A stretch of 44,129 nucleotides of DNA from the NCBI GenBank assembly GCA_945833885.1, contig CAMAFY010000022.1, positions 1 to 44,129 of the forward strand, written 5' to 3'. This DNA comes from an uncultured Bacteroidales bacterium (GTDB taxonomy: Bacteria > Bacteroidota > Bacteroidia > Bacteroidales > Bacteroidaceae). The notes beneath the pieces are model-generated. The model ran no database searches. It was not told where the DNA came from and saw only the letters and a program-made list of their open reading frames with translations. Made by a program: the position numbers and the translations under genes. This document shows, piece after piece, positions 25,513-35,177 of the stretch; position 1 is the stretch's first letter, and each line of letters starts with the position of its first letter.

Positions 25513-27627
25513 ATGGCACAACAGAAAGGAAATATCGGCATCACGACCGAGAATATCTTCCCCGTCATCAAGAAATTTCTTTATAGCGACCACGAAATCT
25601 TCCTGCGCGAGATTGTGGCAAACGCCATCGACGCCACGCAGAAACTCAAGACGCTTGCCGCCAAAGGCGAGAGCGTGGGCGAGACCGAAAACCTCACGAT
25701 TGAGGTGAAAGTTGACGCCGACGCCGGCACTCTCACCGTCAGCGACCGCGGTATCGGTATGACCGCCGACGAGATTGACCGCTACATCAATCAGATCGCT
25801 TTCAGCGGAGCCACCGACTTCCTGGAGAAATACAAGGACGATGCCGCCACCATTATCGGGCACTTCGGACTCGGATTCTACAGTGCTTTCATGGTGGCAA
25901 AGCGCGTGGACATCATCACAAAGAGTTGGAAAAACGAGCCCGCACAGAAGTGGAGTTGCGACGGAAACCCCGAGTTCACCCTCGAAGAGACGGAGAAATC
26001 GGAGCGCGGTACGGACATTGTGCTCCACATCGACGACGATTGCAAGGAATTCCTCGAGAAGCACCGCATCGAAGAACTGCTCAAGAAGTACTGCAAGTTC
26101 CTTCCCGTGCCCATCGCATTCGGCAAAAAGACCGAGTGGAAGGACGGCAGCCAGCAGGAAACTGACGAACTGAACATCATCAACGTCACCGAACCCCTCT
26201 GGACCAAGCAACCTTCGACGCTCAAGGATGAGGACTACGAGGCCTTCTACCGCGACCTCTATCCCATGCAGGACGACCCTCTCTTCTGGATTCATCTGAA
26301 TGTCGACTATCCTTTCCACCTTACCGGTGTGCTCTATTTCCCGAAAATCAAGAGCAACATCGACATTCACCGCAACAAGATCCAACTCTTCTGCAACCAG
26401 GTGTTTGTCACCGACAGCGTGGAGAACATTGTCCCCGACTTCCTGACACTGCTGCATGGTGTCATCGACAGCCCGGACATTCCCCTCAATGTCAGCCGTT
26501 CCTACCTCCAGAGTGATCGCAATGTGAAGAAGATTTCGCAGTACATCACGAAGAAGGTGGCTGACCGTCTGAAGGCCATCTTCCGTGAGGACCGCGAGAA
26601 CTTCGAGAAAAAGTGGGACGATCTTAAACTCTTTATCCACTACGGTATCCTGAGTGAGCCCGATTTCTACGACAAAGCCAAGCAGTTTGCGCTGCTCCGC
26701 GACATCGACGGCAAGTGCTACACCTACGACGAATATCAGGCTGCCGTGAAGGAAACACAGACCGACAAGCATGGCGACCTCGTATGTCTTTACAGCAACG
26801 ACCGCGAGGCACAGTACAGTTATATCGAGGCCGCACGCGCAAAGGGCTATAATGTCCTCCTCCTCGACGGACAACTCGACGCTCCTCTCGTGAGCACCCT
26901 CGAACAGAAGTGGGGCGCTGAGGAGACGGCAGACGAGAAGAAGGAAGGCGAGAAGACGGAGCGCGGATACAAGAACGTCCGTTTCCTCCGCGTCGACGGC
27001 GACACCATCGACAACCTCATTCAGAAGGACGAGGCGGAAAAGACCGAGGTTGACGCCGAAACGAAGCACAATCTCTCCACCGTATTCCAGGCCGTCATGC
27101 CCCAAGTGGAGAAGACCGACTTCCGCGTTGAGGCTGCCGCTATGGGCGAGTCCAACAGTCCCGTGGTCATCACCCAAAGCGAGTATATGCGCCGCTACAA
27201 GGAAATGGCACGCTTGCAGCAGGGAATGAACTTCTATGGTGAGATGCCCGACTCCTATACACTTGTCCTCAACACCGACCACAGGCTGGTGAAGGGCGTG
27301 AACGACGACCTTTCGCAGCAGGTTGCGGCGCAACTCGAGCCCATCGATGCCGAACTCAAGAACCTGCGTGCCCAGCGCGACGCCATGACTGCCGCACAAA
27401 AGGACGTGAAGCCCGAAGACCTCAGCCAGGAAGAGAAGGACGATTTGAAGAAAGTGCGCGAGGACATCACCAAGCAGGAGGGAGAACGCGACGAGGTGCT
27501 CCGCGAATATGCCAAGACCAACAGCATCATTCCTCAACTCATCGACCTTGCTCTGCTCCAGAATGGCCTGCTCAAGGGCGAGGCGCTCAGCCGTTTCGTC
27601 AAGCGTAGCGTGGAACTCATCGGCTGA
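25513..27627 (+). CDS. htpG: Chaperone protein HtpG (Hsp90)
   Basis: A 704-residue ATP-dependent chaperone dimer, longer than E. coli HtpG (624). The N-terminal GHKL ATPase domain shows LREIVANAIDATQKLKTL, VSDRGIGMTADEI and IIGHFGLGFYSAFMVA (lid). The middle domain includes WIHLNVDYPFHLTGVLYFPKI and DIPLNVSRSYLQSD with the catalytic-loop Arg. The C-terminal dimerisation domain contains two charged insertions, EETADEKKEGEKTER and a long Lys/Glu/Asp helix near 640-680, which account for much of the extra length and are usual for the phylum. It has its own sigma-54-like promoter and a strong terminator, so it is monocistronic. Confidence 0.97.
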   Translation: MAQQKGNIGITTENIFPVIKKFLYSDHEIFLREIVANAIDATQKLKTLAAKGESVGETENLTIEVKVDADAGTLTVSDRGIGMTADEIDRYINQIAFSGATDFLEKYKDDAATIIGHFGLGFYSAFMVAKRVDIITKSWKNEPAQKWSCDGNPEFTLEETEKSERGTDIVLHIDDDCKEFLEKHRIEELLKKYCKFLPVPIAFGKKTEWKDGSQQETDELNIINVTEPLWTKQPSTLKDEDYEAFYRDLYPMQDDPLFWIHLNVDYPFHLTGVLYFPKIKSNIDIHRNKIQLFCNQVFVTDSVENIVPDFLTLLHGVIDSPDIPLNVSRSYLQSDRNVKKISQYITKKVADRLKAIFREDRENFEKKWDDLKLFIHYGILSEPDFYDKAKQFALLRDIDGKCYTYDEYQAAVKETQTDKHGDLVCLYSNDREAQYSYIEAARAKGYNVLLLDGQLDAPLVSTLEQKWGAEETADEKKEGEKTERGYKNVRFLRVDGDTIDNLIQKDEAEKTEVDAETKHNLSTVFQAVMPQVEKTDFRVEAAAMGESNSPVVITQSEYMRRYKEMARLQQGMNFYGEMPDSYTLVLNTDHRLVKGVNDDLSQQVAAQLEPIDAELKNLRAQRDAMTAAQKDVKPEDLSQEEKDDLKKVREDITKQEGERDEVLREYAKTNSIIPQLIDLALLQNGLLKGEALSRFVKRSVELIG

Positions 27628-27668
27628 TTTCCGGACAATGCCGGAACCTGACACCGCATAACATCTGA

Positions 27669-27737
27669 CCGACACCGGTGACATCCGTTGCAAAGCGCCC
27701 TGCTTTGCCGCCCTGTCGCCGGTGTCGGCGTTTTCTT
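27669..27737 (+). terminator. Terminator of htpG
   Basis: CCGACACCGG (27669-27678) pairs with CCGGTGTCGG (27719-27728). Inside is a second hairpin, GCAAAGC...GCTTTGC. CGTTTTCTT follows. The hairpin is long and the T run moderate. Confidence 0.85.
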
Positions 27738-27751
27738 ACATCCCGCAAACC

Positions 27752-27946
27752 TTGTCGTGATATTTGTAAGTTAACTGTTCTCATTCCGAAAAAGTGCGGG
27801 AATATCTCTGCAAAACTTGTCCCGACATTTGCAACTTTACAGTTCTCATTCCGAAGAAGTTTTGGAGTATCTCTGCAAAACTTGTCCCGACATTTGCAGG
27901 TTTTCAGTTCTCCTTCCGAAAAAAAGTATTGACATATCCTTGAATC
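27752..27946. repeat. 65-bp (about 3x22) array between htpG and DUF1460
   Basis: Three units starting at 27752, 27817 and 27882, exactly 65 bp apart. Shared blocks are TTGTCCCGACATTTGCA, CAGTTCTCATTCCGAA and ATCTCTGCAAAAC. The third unit ends at 27946 and the next position is the ATG of the DUF1460 gene, whose first codons (ATGTCACGATTAT) still resemble the unit start TTGTCCCGACATT. Confidence 0.88.
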
Positions 27947-28921
27947 ATGTCACGATTATCCATACTTATTCTATCCCTTATCGCCGGTGTCGCCCCACTC
28001 TCGGCGCAGTCCGTGCCGACGGATGTGGAATATACCCGCGAAGACTCGCTTGAAGTGGTGAGCCTGCTTTCCGACAACAACCTGCGGACTCACATCGATT
28101 TTGCCCGCCGCCTTTGCGGACGCCCCTACGTGGCCCACACTTTGGAGCGCGGCGAGGAGCATCTGGTGGTCAATCTGCGCGGCCTCGACTGCGCAACTTT
28201 GGTGGAGACGGCGTCGGCGCTCAGCATGGCGCGTCTCGGTATGCGGCACGCGGTGCGGGCGGAACGGCCCGGAGCAACGGGAACCACGGGGGATGCCCGG
28301 ACGAAGGTCGGCAGGGACCCCTGGAAAACCTTCTGCCGCGCCCTCGAAAGCATCCGCTACCGTGACGGACGTTGCAACGGTTACCTTTCCCGACTGCATT
28401 ACCTCACCTTCTGGATTGACGACCATTTGAAGCGGGGTGACGTGGTTGAGGTGGCGCTTCCCGACAGTTTCACCCAGAAGCGCCGCACCGACATCCACTA
28501 TATGAGCCGCCACGCCGCCAAATATCCCGGTCTCAAAGGCACGGACGACGTGCGGAGCATTGCGGAAATGGAGAACCGCTTCTGCGGAAAGCCGTTCTTC
28601 TACCTCCCGCAGGCGGAATGTGGCAGGTCGAAGGCCGAACTCGGTGCCATCCGCGACGGCGACATCGTCTGCATCGTCACCACGCTCGACGGCCTCGATT
28701 ACAGCCATCAGGGCCTCGCCTTCTGGGGAACGGACGGTAAACTTCACCTCCTTCACGCCTCGTCTGCCAAAGGAAAGGTCATTGCCGACACAAGGCCTCT
28801 CGATGTTTATCTGAAAGGAATCAAGTCGAGCATCGGCATACGCGTCTTCCGCCTCCGCGCTTCCGAAGGGAATGTGCGCCAAGTCCGTCCGCGGACGCAC
28901 GACAACCGCGTCGGCAAGTGA
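27947..28921 (+). CDS. Secreted DUF1460 (NlpC/P60-like) protein
   Basis: A 324-residue protein with a signal peptide (about 1-21, LSILILSLIAGVAPLSAQS). It matches DUF1460, a papain-like amidase-type family: LVVNLRGLDCATLVETASAL holds the putative nucleophile Cys82, LHYLTFWIDDHLKRG follows, and IRDGDIVCIVTTLDGLDYSHQGLAFW provides the His. Such proteins are thought to cut peptidoglycan-type amide bonds in the periplasm. Between about 103 and 122 lies a Gly/Arg/Thr-rich low-complexity insertion (RAERPGATGTTGDARTKVGR) that I do not associate with the family. Start ATG 27947 directly abuts a repeat array. No promoter is obvious; a hairpin terminator lies about 85 bp downstream. Confidence 0.82.
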   Translation: MSRLSILILSLIAGVAPLSAQSVPTDVEYTREDSLEVVSLLSDNNLRTHIDFARRLCGRPYVAHTLERGEEHLVVNLRGLDCATLVETASALSMARLGMRHAVRAERPGATGTTGDARTKVGRDPWKTFCRALESIRYRDGRCNGYLSRLHYLTFWIDDHLKRGDVVEVALPDSFTQKRRTDIHYMSRHAAKYPGLKGTDDVRSIAEMENRFCGKPFFYLPQAECGRSKAELGAIRDGDIVCIVTTLDGLDYSHQGLAFWGTDGKLHLLHASSAKGKVIADTRPLDVYLKGIKSSIGIRVFRLRASEGNVRQVRPRTHDNRVGK

Positions 28922-29003
28922 GCGCAACCTCATATACGGAGCCCCGTGCTTCCATATCATGCGTTTTGACCTTTTATAAGGATCTTTCAGCCTTTTCTAC
29001 AGC

Positions 29004-29057
29004 AATTCCCCCTGCCGGAACCATGGACCACCATGAGTCGGCAGGGGGAATTCTTTT
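29004..29057 (+). terminator. Intrinsic terminator after DUF1460
   Basis: AATTCCCCCTGCCG (29004-29017) and CGGCAGGGGGAATT (29039-29052) are a perfect 14-bp inverted repeat followed by CTTTTG. It may also slow the converging GH85 transcript. Confidence 0.82.
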
Positions 29058-29125
29058 GTTCAGCGGCTTTTGTGGCTTACAACCGCGCGTGATTATTTGT
29101 TTCTCTTCCGGTTTCTGTCGAAACC

Positions 29126-29213
29126 TTAGATTTCATTCTTCTTTTTCTCGCCATGGCATACCGCGAACAATCTTCACTTGTTTGCGCTCTGCTCATCTGC
29201 CTTGACGGAACCT
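29126..29213 (+). repeat. Dispersed element copy 2 (R2)
   Basis: About 88 bp starting TTAGATTTCATTCTTCTTTT, then CTCGCCATGGCATA and CTCTGCTCATCTGCCTTGAC. It aligns end to end with R1 (10037-10127). It lies between the convergent DUF1460 and GH85 genes, just beyond the GH85 stop. Confidence 0.7.
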
Positions 29214-29235
29214 TAAGATAGCGTTTTTCGGCGTT

Positions 29236-32200
29236 TCACTTCACCACGCGCTTGCCTCCAACGATGTAGACGCCGTGTGTGGCGTTGCTGACACGCTGTC
29301 CGGCGATGTTGAATATCGGTGTTTCGGCGTTGGCGTTGCCGTCGGTGTTCTCCACCTGACGGATGCCCGAGGCTTCATTCACGGTGATGTATTCGGGTTT
29401 GGTCAGCGATGCCTTACCCCACATGTTGGTAAGGGTGAGGGTGACGTCGTAGGTTCCGGCCTCGGTAGCGGCGTTTGTCCGCAGCGAGCCCTGGTTTCCG
29501 CTGACGGCGCATTCGAGTCCGGGGGCGGAAAGTTCGGCAGTCGTGGTGATGGCGAGCGAGCCGGGGAGTGCGGGATTGCCGAGCGCGTCGGTGTCGGGAT
29601 CGAGAATATCCTCAACAGTGCCCTGTGTCGACTCGCCGGCAGCACCGACAAGTTGCACGTAGGCACCCTTCAAATTCTCGCCGCCAGCCCCGAGATTGGC
29701 AAAACTTCCGTCGGACAATACGTCCTCAAAGGTGTAGTAGGCCTTCAGGTCTGCGGGCACGGTCTTGCCCTCATAGCCCATCATCGCCACCTTCACCTCG
29801 TCTTCGGTGAGCGCCTTGTGCCATACCTGCACATCGTCGATGCAGCCGTTGATGCCGGCATGGTAGACGTTCGAGCCGCCGATATAGATGGGTGATTCGT
29901 CGTATTCCACGAATTTTGTGCTGGTTTCACAAACCTTCTTGCCGTTGAAGAAGATCTTCTGCTTCGAACCGTCGTAGGAAATCATCACGTGGGTCCATGT
30001 TCCGGGATTGAGGGCATAGGTCTCCTTGGCGCCGAGACGGAAGTCGGTGGTACAGGATGTGAAGGGTGTCTCGTGGATATTCGAGTTGCCGGCGAAGTTT
30101 CCGTTTGAACTTTGGTACATGGTGTACGAGATGACGTTCTCGTCGAGACATTGCTTTCCGCTGCTGTCCTCCCACTTAGGCCATACGATGACCCAGAACG
30201 CGCCCCAGTTGTTGTGGGGCCATGAGCGGTTGACATTGCGTTTGTTGATGAGGTTCGTGCCGTATTTCGAGTGCGCGAACATGTCGGGCTTCACCCAGAA
30301 ACCGATGGAATAGGTGCGCTGTGTCTTGGGAAGCGCCTCCGAAGGTATGCGGAACTGGTTGGCATCCTCCATCTTCAGGGCGTGGGAGATGGTGCCTTCG
30401 CCGAGACGCACGTCGAAATCCACGGTCGTCGACGGCACTTCGTCGTTGAGGATGAGGCTCTTTGCCGTGAAGTCGTTGACCATCGGCAGTGATCCTGTGG
30501 CATCGGTCGACACCTGTACGAAGCCTCTGTAATGGCTTTCATTGCCTTCGGCGTCGGTAAGCACGACATCGTAGGTGCCGAGTTCCTCGATGGCGGTGGT
30601 GAAACCGTTGCCGCCCTCCTGGGTGAATACGGTGTTTCCGCTCGAAGCGTCGATGATTTTCCATTGTTTTGCCTCGATGTGGAGGGGATCTTCGTAGCGG
30701 ACGTTGAAGGTTTCGCCGCTCTTGATGACGGGACGGTCGATGGTGATGCCCTCAACCATGGTGGATTGGATGGTTTTCCACTCGCCCCATGCGATTTCCG
30801 ACGCTGTTTTTCCGTCGGGAGCCACGGCTCTGACACCGAAACGATAGTCCTCTACCTCGGGATCCGAGAAGGCTCCCACCACATAGTGCGCCCATGAGGT
30901 GGTGACACCGTCGAGTCGCGGCTCGTCACCTTTGGCCTGGCTGTAGATTTCATAGTACCATGTCTCGACATCCTCGTTATATACCGGCAGCGATTCGTCC
31001 GTTTTGGCAACAAGAGGCTTGCAGTCCCAGATGATTTTGTAGGAAACGGAGTTGTAAGTGCGCTCCAAAAATTCCGTACTGCTGACGGTCGGCTCCACGG
31101 GAGCGTAGGTTTTTTCGGGAACAATGGCGAATTCACCCAGCAACATCCCATAGTCGGCGGGAGTATCGTCGTAGGAGATGCCGAGGAGTGCCACATTTCC
31201 CTCCATTCCTGCCGCAGCCGCCGTCGTGGAGAACGTGTTCCACGTGCCAACCTCGGCATTTGGGATGTCGATGTAGTGCAGTTCTTGCTCACTGTCCACG
31301 AACGACCAGAAGAGACGTGCGTGGGATGCGCCGTCGGTGCCGTTGATTTTGTAGACGAAGCGGACCTCGTCGTTGCCGCTCACGTTGAAATTCGTCTTGA
31401 AGAGCCGCACATCCGAGGCTTTTGTCGCACCTTTCACCTCCATGCACGAACCCGCGTACCACGAATCGTTGAAGGTGAAGCCGCATTGTATGGCATCTTC
31501 GGGGACATTGCCGTCATGGTCGGTAATCCACCAGCGCCATGTGGGCAGATAGTCCTGCGAGGAGAGGCTGTACCATTTGTTGTTGAAGGTGACTTCGCCC
31601 TCGTTTCGGAACACTTTTCCGTTACCCAGCGAGAAACGGGTGATGAAGGGTAGTTCCTGAAGTGTGGACCTTGCGGGCATGAGTGCGGCGATGCCGTGGA
31701 ATTTCTTCATGGCTGCCGACGACGACTGCTGCACTCCGCTTGCCACAAGCGCGGGCGTGTTGGCGGGATTGCGGTTGCCGCCGGAGAAAACCTCCTCCTG
31801 TTTCACGAGGTAGCACTGCTGTACGGCTTCGTCGGTCGAACCATATTCCGTGGAATTCTGGTAAATCATGTCCGTAGTGTGGTTCCCCCAGAAGATGATG
31901 GAGATGTCGGTGTTCTTGATACGCGACCAGTTGCCCCTGGAAAGCCAGTTTCCCTGGATGTCGAAGCCGGCATACAGGTTGTTCGTGCTGCCTTTCCTCA
32001 GGTTTTCTGCCGTCTGGATGGAGGTGTTGATGGAGTTTGCCCAGTCGTAATTGAGGAAGTATACGTCGGTAACCGTCTTGCCGTTCTTGATGAACCAGTC
32101 TGATTTCTCAGAGGTCAGCATGGAACTGAGGTTGAGTTTTCCGTTGTTCGAGTTGGCGCCATACCAGTAAACGTGGAACTCCCATCCGTATTTCGGCGCT

Positions 32201-32877
32201 TCTTCGATGACTGCCGCCAGGAAATCCTGCAACAGTCCGGCATTGGCGATGTAGCCTTCGGGGTTGAAAGTCACGCCGTCGACGCCGTAATAGCGGATGA
32301 ACTTGATGAATTTCTCCAGATATTTGAACGTGCCGTCGGGGTTTTTCTCCACGAGGACATTGACGGTAGCCTGCGGAATGGTGTTGTCGCCGCCCCAGGA
32401 ATCGAAGAAGATGACACCGCCGCTGTTGGCGACGCCGTTCTTATGGCAGACGTCGCTGTATGCGCCTACGGTGCGTATCCACGACTGTGACCATCCTCCC
32501 TGGCTGTCAATGTAGGACCACATGGAGAAATTGTCGCCGTCCATGACGTAGCGGGGCAGCGTTTGCCAGTAGGTGTCGGAGATGCCCATGGGCGTACACA
32601 GGCTGAATTTGCGCTGGTTGTTCCGTTCGTTGTCGGGAACCACCTGTGTGTTGCGGTTCACGAAGCGGTCCTTGATTTTGACGCGCGAGATGAAAAAGTT
32701 CTCGTCGGCCGAGAGTTTGTCGCCCGGTTCCCAAGTGGGGAAGTACTCATAGAAGGATTTGTCCTCGTCGATGTACGTCACATATTTCGGATGCGACGGC
32801 ACATACTGCGCGAAGACTGCTGGCGTGACGGCGGCGAAGAGCGCCATCATACCGAGGGTTTTGTGCATGTTTTTCAT
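29236..32877 (-). CDS. GH85 endo-beta-N-acetylglucosaminidase with LamG-like domain and sorting tail
   Basis: A 1213-residue secreted enzyme. The signal peptide is about 1-23. The GH85 catalytic domain (about 30-400) includes VIFFDSWGGD and FIRYYGVDGVTFNPEGYI, where Asn205 and Glu207 match the N-x-E catalytic pair. The family cleaves the chitobiose core of N-glycans. Beta-sandwich and FN3-like regions follow (about 430-780). A LamG/concanavalin-like module (about 810-1050) contains YSIGFWVKPDMF, WTHVMISYDGSKQKIFFNGK and GCIDDVQVWHKALTEDEV. The C-terminal 30 residues, TPIFNIAGQRVSNATHGVYIVGG, form a type IX-like sorting tail. It probably acts on host or dietary glycoproteins at the cell surface. 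A perfect promoter lies 146 bp upstream. No SusC/D pair is nearby. Confidence 0.88.
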   Translation of the reverse strand: MKNMHKTLGMMALFAAVTPAVFAQYVPSHPKYVTYIDEDKSFYEYFPTWEPGDKLSADENFFISRVKIKDRFVNRNTQVVPDNERNNQRKFSLCTPMGISDTYWQTLPRYVMDGDNFSMWSYIDSQGGWSQSWIRTVGAYSDVCHKNGVANSGGVIFFDSWGGDNTIPQATVNVLVEKNPDGTFKYLEKFIKFIRYYGVDGVTFNPEGYIANAGLLQDFLAAVIEEAPKYGWEFHVYWYGANSNNGKLNLSSMLTSEKSDWFIKNGKTVTDVYFLNYDWANSINTSIQTAENLRKGSTNNLYAGFDIQGNWLSRGNWSRIKNTDISIIFWGNHTTDMIYQNSTEYGSTDEAVQQCYLVKQEEVFSGGNRNPANTPALVASGVQQSSSAAMKKFHGIAALMPARSTLQELPFITRFSLGNGKVFRNEGEVTFNNKWYSLSSQDYLPTWRWWITDHDGNVPEDAIQCGFTFNDSWYAGSCMEVKGATKASDVRLFKTNFNVSGNDEVRFVYKINGTDGASHARLFWSFVDSEQELHYIDIPNAEVGTWNTFSTTAAAAGMEGNVALLGISYDDTPADYGMLLGEFAIVPEKTYAPVEPTVSSTEFLERTYNSVSYKIIWDCKPLVAKTDESLPVYNEDVETWYYEIYSQAKGDEPRLDGVTTSWAHYVVGAFSDPEVEDYRFGVRAVAPDGKTASEIAWGEWKTIQSTMVEGITIDRPVIKSGETFNVRYEDPLHIEAKQWKIIDASSGNTVFTQEGGNGFTTAIEELGTYDVVLTDAEGNESHYRGFVQVSTDATGSLPMVNDFTAKSLILNDEVPSTTVDFDVRLGEGTISHALKMEDANQFRIPSEALPKTQRTYSIGFWVKPDMFAHSKYGTNLINKRNVNRSWPHNNWGAFWVIVWPKWEDSSGKQCLDENVISYTMYQSSNGNFAGNSNIHETPFTSCTTDFRLGAKETYALNPGTWTHVMISYDGSKQKIFFNGKKVCETSTKFVEYDESPIYIGGSNVYHAGINGCIDDVQVWHKALTEDEVKVAMMGYEGKTVPADLKAYYTFEDVLSDGSFANLGAGGENLKGAYVQLVGAAGESTQGTVEDILDPDTDALGNPALPGSLAITTTAELSAPGLECAVSGNQGSLRTNAATEAGTYDVTLTLTNMWGKASLTKPEYITVNEASGIRQVENTDGNANAETPIFNIAGQRVSNATHGVYIVGGKRVVK

Positions 32878-33022
32878 AGTTTGGGGTATAAAATGCTTTT
32901 CTGGGTGTTGTAGTTCTTGGGGTTTCCTGCCGGCGTCGGGTGCCGTGGTCCGGACGGTAAGACCGTCGTCCGGCGGCTGTCGCTACAAACTGTTGTTGGA
33001 GGTCGCTCCAAATCCGTTGCGG

Positions 33023-33054
33023 CAAATATAGGCGTTTTGCAGCGATTTTCCAAA
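33023..33054 (-). promoter_or_regulatory. Bacteroidetes promoter for the GH85 gene
   Basis: Minus strand: TTTG (33054-33051), 20 bases, TATATTTG (33030-33023). The GH85 start codon is 146 bp downstream. The gap 32878-33454 otherwise holds an array and a terminator. Confidence 0.78.
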
Positions 33055-33232
33055 GGATAGTCGGAAAAATGGCGTGATTTGCGGAGGAATCTCCGGACTT
33101 TGTACGCCGTTTGCCGTCTTTTCCTTTTCCTGTCCGTCGCGGCATCGTGGCGGCGGGCTGCCCTGTCCGTCGGCGCTTTGTCCGCCTGCCATCCGCGGAG
33201 GCGGTGACGACTGCCGGAGGGCTCGTGTGGAA

Positions 33233-33320
33233 ACATCCGAAGTTTTCATCATAAAGTTCCGAAGTTTACGTCATAAACCTCCGAGGAATTTATCATAAAC
33301 CTCCGAAGTTTCCATCGTAT
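33233..33320. repeat. 22-bp array between the porin and GH85 genes
   Basis: Four units (33233, 33255, 33277, 33299), core TCCGAAGTTTnCnTCATAAA. Arms GAAGTTT and AAAGTTC make an imperfect hairpin per unit. It resembles arrays at 25044 and 40049. It ends next to the porin terminator. Confidence 0.92.
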
Positions 33321-33324
33321 GTCC

Positions 33325-33374
33325 AAAAGAAAATCCGGAGCGCTACCGCGAAAAGCGTGGTAACGTTCCGGATT
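33325..33374 (-). terminator. Terminator of the porin gene
   Basis: AATCCGGA (33332-33339) pairs with TCCGGATT (33367-33374), and the stem continues inward through CG and TACC-like pairs to a TTTT loop on the minus strand. TTCTTTTGG follows. Confidence 0.8.
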
Positions 33375-33454
33375 CGTAGTGTGTGGATGTTGCAGGTGCT
33401 GCGATGCTGTGTGGGGTGTTCCGGCATGCAGGTCGGAACCGCCTCCCGCCTACA

Positions 33455-34738
33455 TCAGAAGCGCACGTACATCATTGCCCAAAGTTGGTTGTAATTGTTG
33501 TGGTTTGTGCTGTTGTTGGCCTTCTTTTTGGTGTCGACAAAGTTGTACTGTGCCTGGAAATAAAGGTTCTTCGTGAACTTGAAGTTCAGCGCTGCCGAAT
33601 AGATACTGTTCATATACGTGTCGTCGGCATACTGACGATACAGGTCGTACTTCAGATAAGCCTTGAGCCAGGGTGCGCAGGGGATACCGAGAGTGGCGTA
33701 AAAAGCGTCGGCTTCCTTGCCCTTTGCGCTGGCAGAAGCCTTGGCGGTGTACAGTTTGACGTCCTCGTTCCACTCGTAATCATCGAGTTTGTAGCCCCAA
33801 CTGCGGGCGTATTCGGCGCGGAATGTCCAGTCGCTTTCATACTTTGCACCGACGGCGAGGCGGTTGCGCTTGGTGGAACGGATGCCCATGTCGTCCTTAA
33901 CGCCGATGGTTCCCTTCCATCCGAAGACACCGATGGCAAGGTTCTTGATGGGATTGAACTGGAGGGTACCGATGATGTCCTTCTTCTTGTCGACGTCCCA
34001 TGTGTTGATTCCCTGACCGTTGTAGAAGCCTAACTGGTAGTGAAGGAAGGTGTGTCCGTCGCGACGGCTGGGGAAAAGGTCACCCTGGAATTGGATTCCG
34101 AGGTCGCGGCCGCCGTTGGTCTTCACCTCATACTTTTTGCTTGAACTGTTGATGTGGTCGTCAAATCCGGCAAGTTTCTTGACCAGTTGGGAGTAATCGC
34201 CGACACCCACGTCGAAAGGATTGTAGGGATTCTCGAAAGTGAACGCACGTTTGAACTGTCCGGCCTTGATGCTGAACTCCTTCCAGTGGATCCATTCGAG
34301 CGTGGCATCCTTGATATGGGGCGTGCCGTTCACCTCAAGTTGCAAACGGTATTTGAAGTCGCGGAAAACTTCGCCGCTGACGTAGAGACGAACCAGGCGG
34401 AGATTGAAGCCGTCCTGCGATGTATTCATGGCGTCTCTGTCCTCCCAGGCGTACTTTCCGATGATGTATCCACCGAATTTCATGGAGGGTTTCGATGCCT
34501 TTGTCCATTCGTCGAGTCGGCGGCCGTCGGCGGCTTTGCCCTTCATGAAGGTCTCGTTGTTCGAAAGGTCGCTGTTGCCGAACTCGCTGTCGGCGGCATT
34601 GTAGTAGGGAGTTTCGATGCGTGCCATCTCGATGGTCTCGGTTTCGGTAACTTCGGGCGCCGTTTGGGTGGGAAGTCCGTCGCTCCATGCGGGCAGCGAA
34701 GCCATGGCGAGCATAGCAAGTAGAGTGGTATATTTCAT
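33455..34738 (-). CDS. OprO/OprP-like outer-membrane porin
   Basis: A 427-residue protein with a signal peptide (about 1-19, LLAMLAMASLPAWS) and a beta-barrel of alternating aromatic and polar strands ending in Phe (MMYVRF), as outer-membrane barrels do. FGGYIIGKYAWEDR, FNLRLVRLYVSGEVFRDFKYRLQLEVNG and FSIKAGQFKRAFTFENPYNP fit the phosphate-selective porin O/P family of Bacteroidetes. It would let anions or small solutes through the outer membrane; true selectivity cannot be read. It is monocistronic with its own terminator. Upstream, TATTTTTG at 35044-35037 could be a -7 box, but no -33 box sits at the right distance. Confidence 0.8.
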   Translation of the reverse strand: MKYTTLLAMLAMASLPAWSDGLPTQTAPEVTETETIEMARIETPYYNAADSEFGNSDLSNNETFMKGKAADGRRLDEWTKASKPSMKFGGYIIGKYAWEDRDAMNTSQDGFNLRLVRLYVSGEVFRDFKYRLQLEVNGTPHIKDATLEWIHWKEFSIKAGQFKRAFTFENPYNPFDVGVGDYSQLVKKLAGFDDHINSSSKKYEVKTNGGRDLGIQFQGDLFPSRRDGHTFLHYQLGFYNGQGINTWDVDKKKDIIGTLQFNPIKNLAIGVFGWKGTIGVKDDMGIRSTKRNRLAVGAKYESDWTFRAEYARSWGYKLDDYEWNEDVKLYTAKASASAKGKEADAFYATLGIPCAPWLKAYLKYDLYRQYADDTYMNSIYSAALNFKFTKNLYFQAQYNFVDTKKKANNSTNHNNYNQLWAMMYVRF

Positions 34739-35161
34739 GTTCTCTTGTTGGAAAAAATGTTTTCTTTTGGTGATGAGGATATGTCTTTTCGGATAAAGGG
34801 ATGCGTTTGCCGGCGTGAGGGCGTGCCTCCTCTTGTAGGAGGGTAGGCGTTCTCCTGAACGGCCGGCGATGCTCCTCCGGCTGCGGCGTCAAACCGTGCG
34901 GAGGTCTGCTGTCCGTAGTCCCCGGGAATGTCGCATGCCGATGGGCGGAACAGCCTGGAATGCGGCGTGGCGGGCGGTGCCGCTTGTGGGATGCCGCGGC
35001 AAAGGACGGCGAAAAAACGTCTCCAAAAAACGGCTGCAAAAATACGAAATAAAATACAAAAACGTACAGCGGACTGAGAGTTTTGTGCCTAAATTACTCT
35101 AAATGAGGTCCAAATTGCGGCTTTCTGTGGATGAAAAGAGCGTGAAAAAATAAATTCTTCG

Positions 35162-35169
35162 TAATTTTG
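35162..35169 (+). promoter_or_regulatory. Possible -7 box before the Omp85-like gene
   Basis: TAATTTTG eight bases before the ATG at 35178 matches TAnnTTTG, but no TTTG lies 19-21 bases upstream, so the call is weak. The rest of 34739-35161 holds no gene. It includes a small hairpin (CCTCCT...AGGAGG near 34827-34843) and perhaps a very diverged 22-bp pattern. Confidence 0.35.
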
Positions 35170-35177
35170 CATCGACT

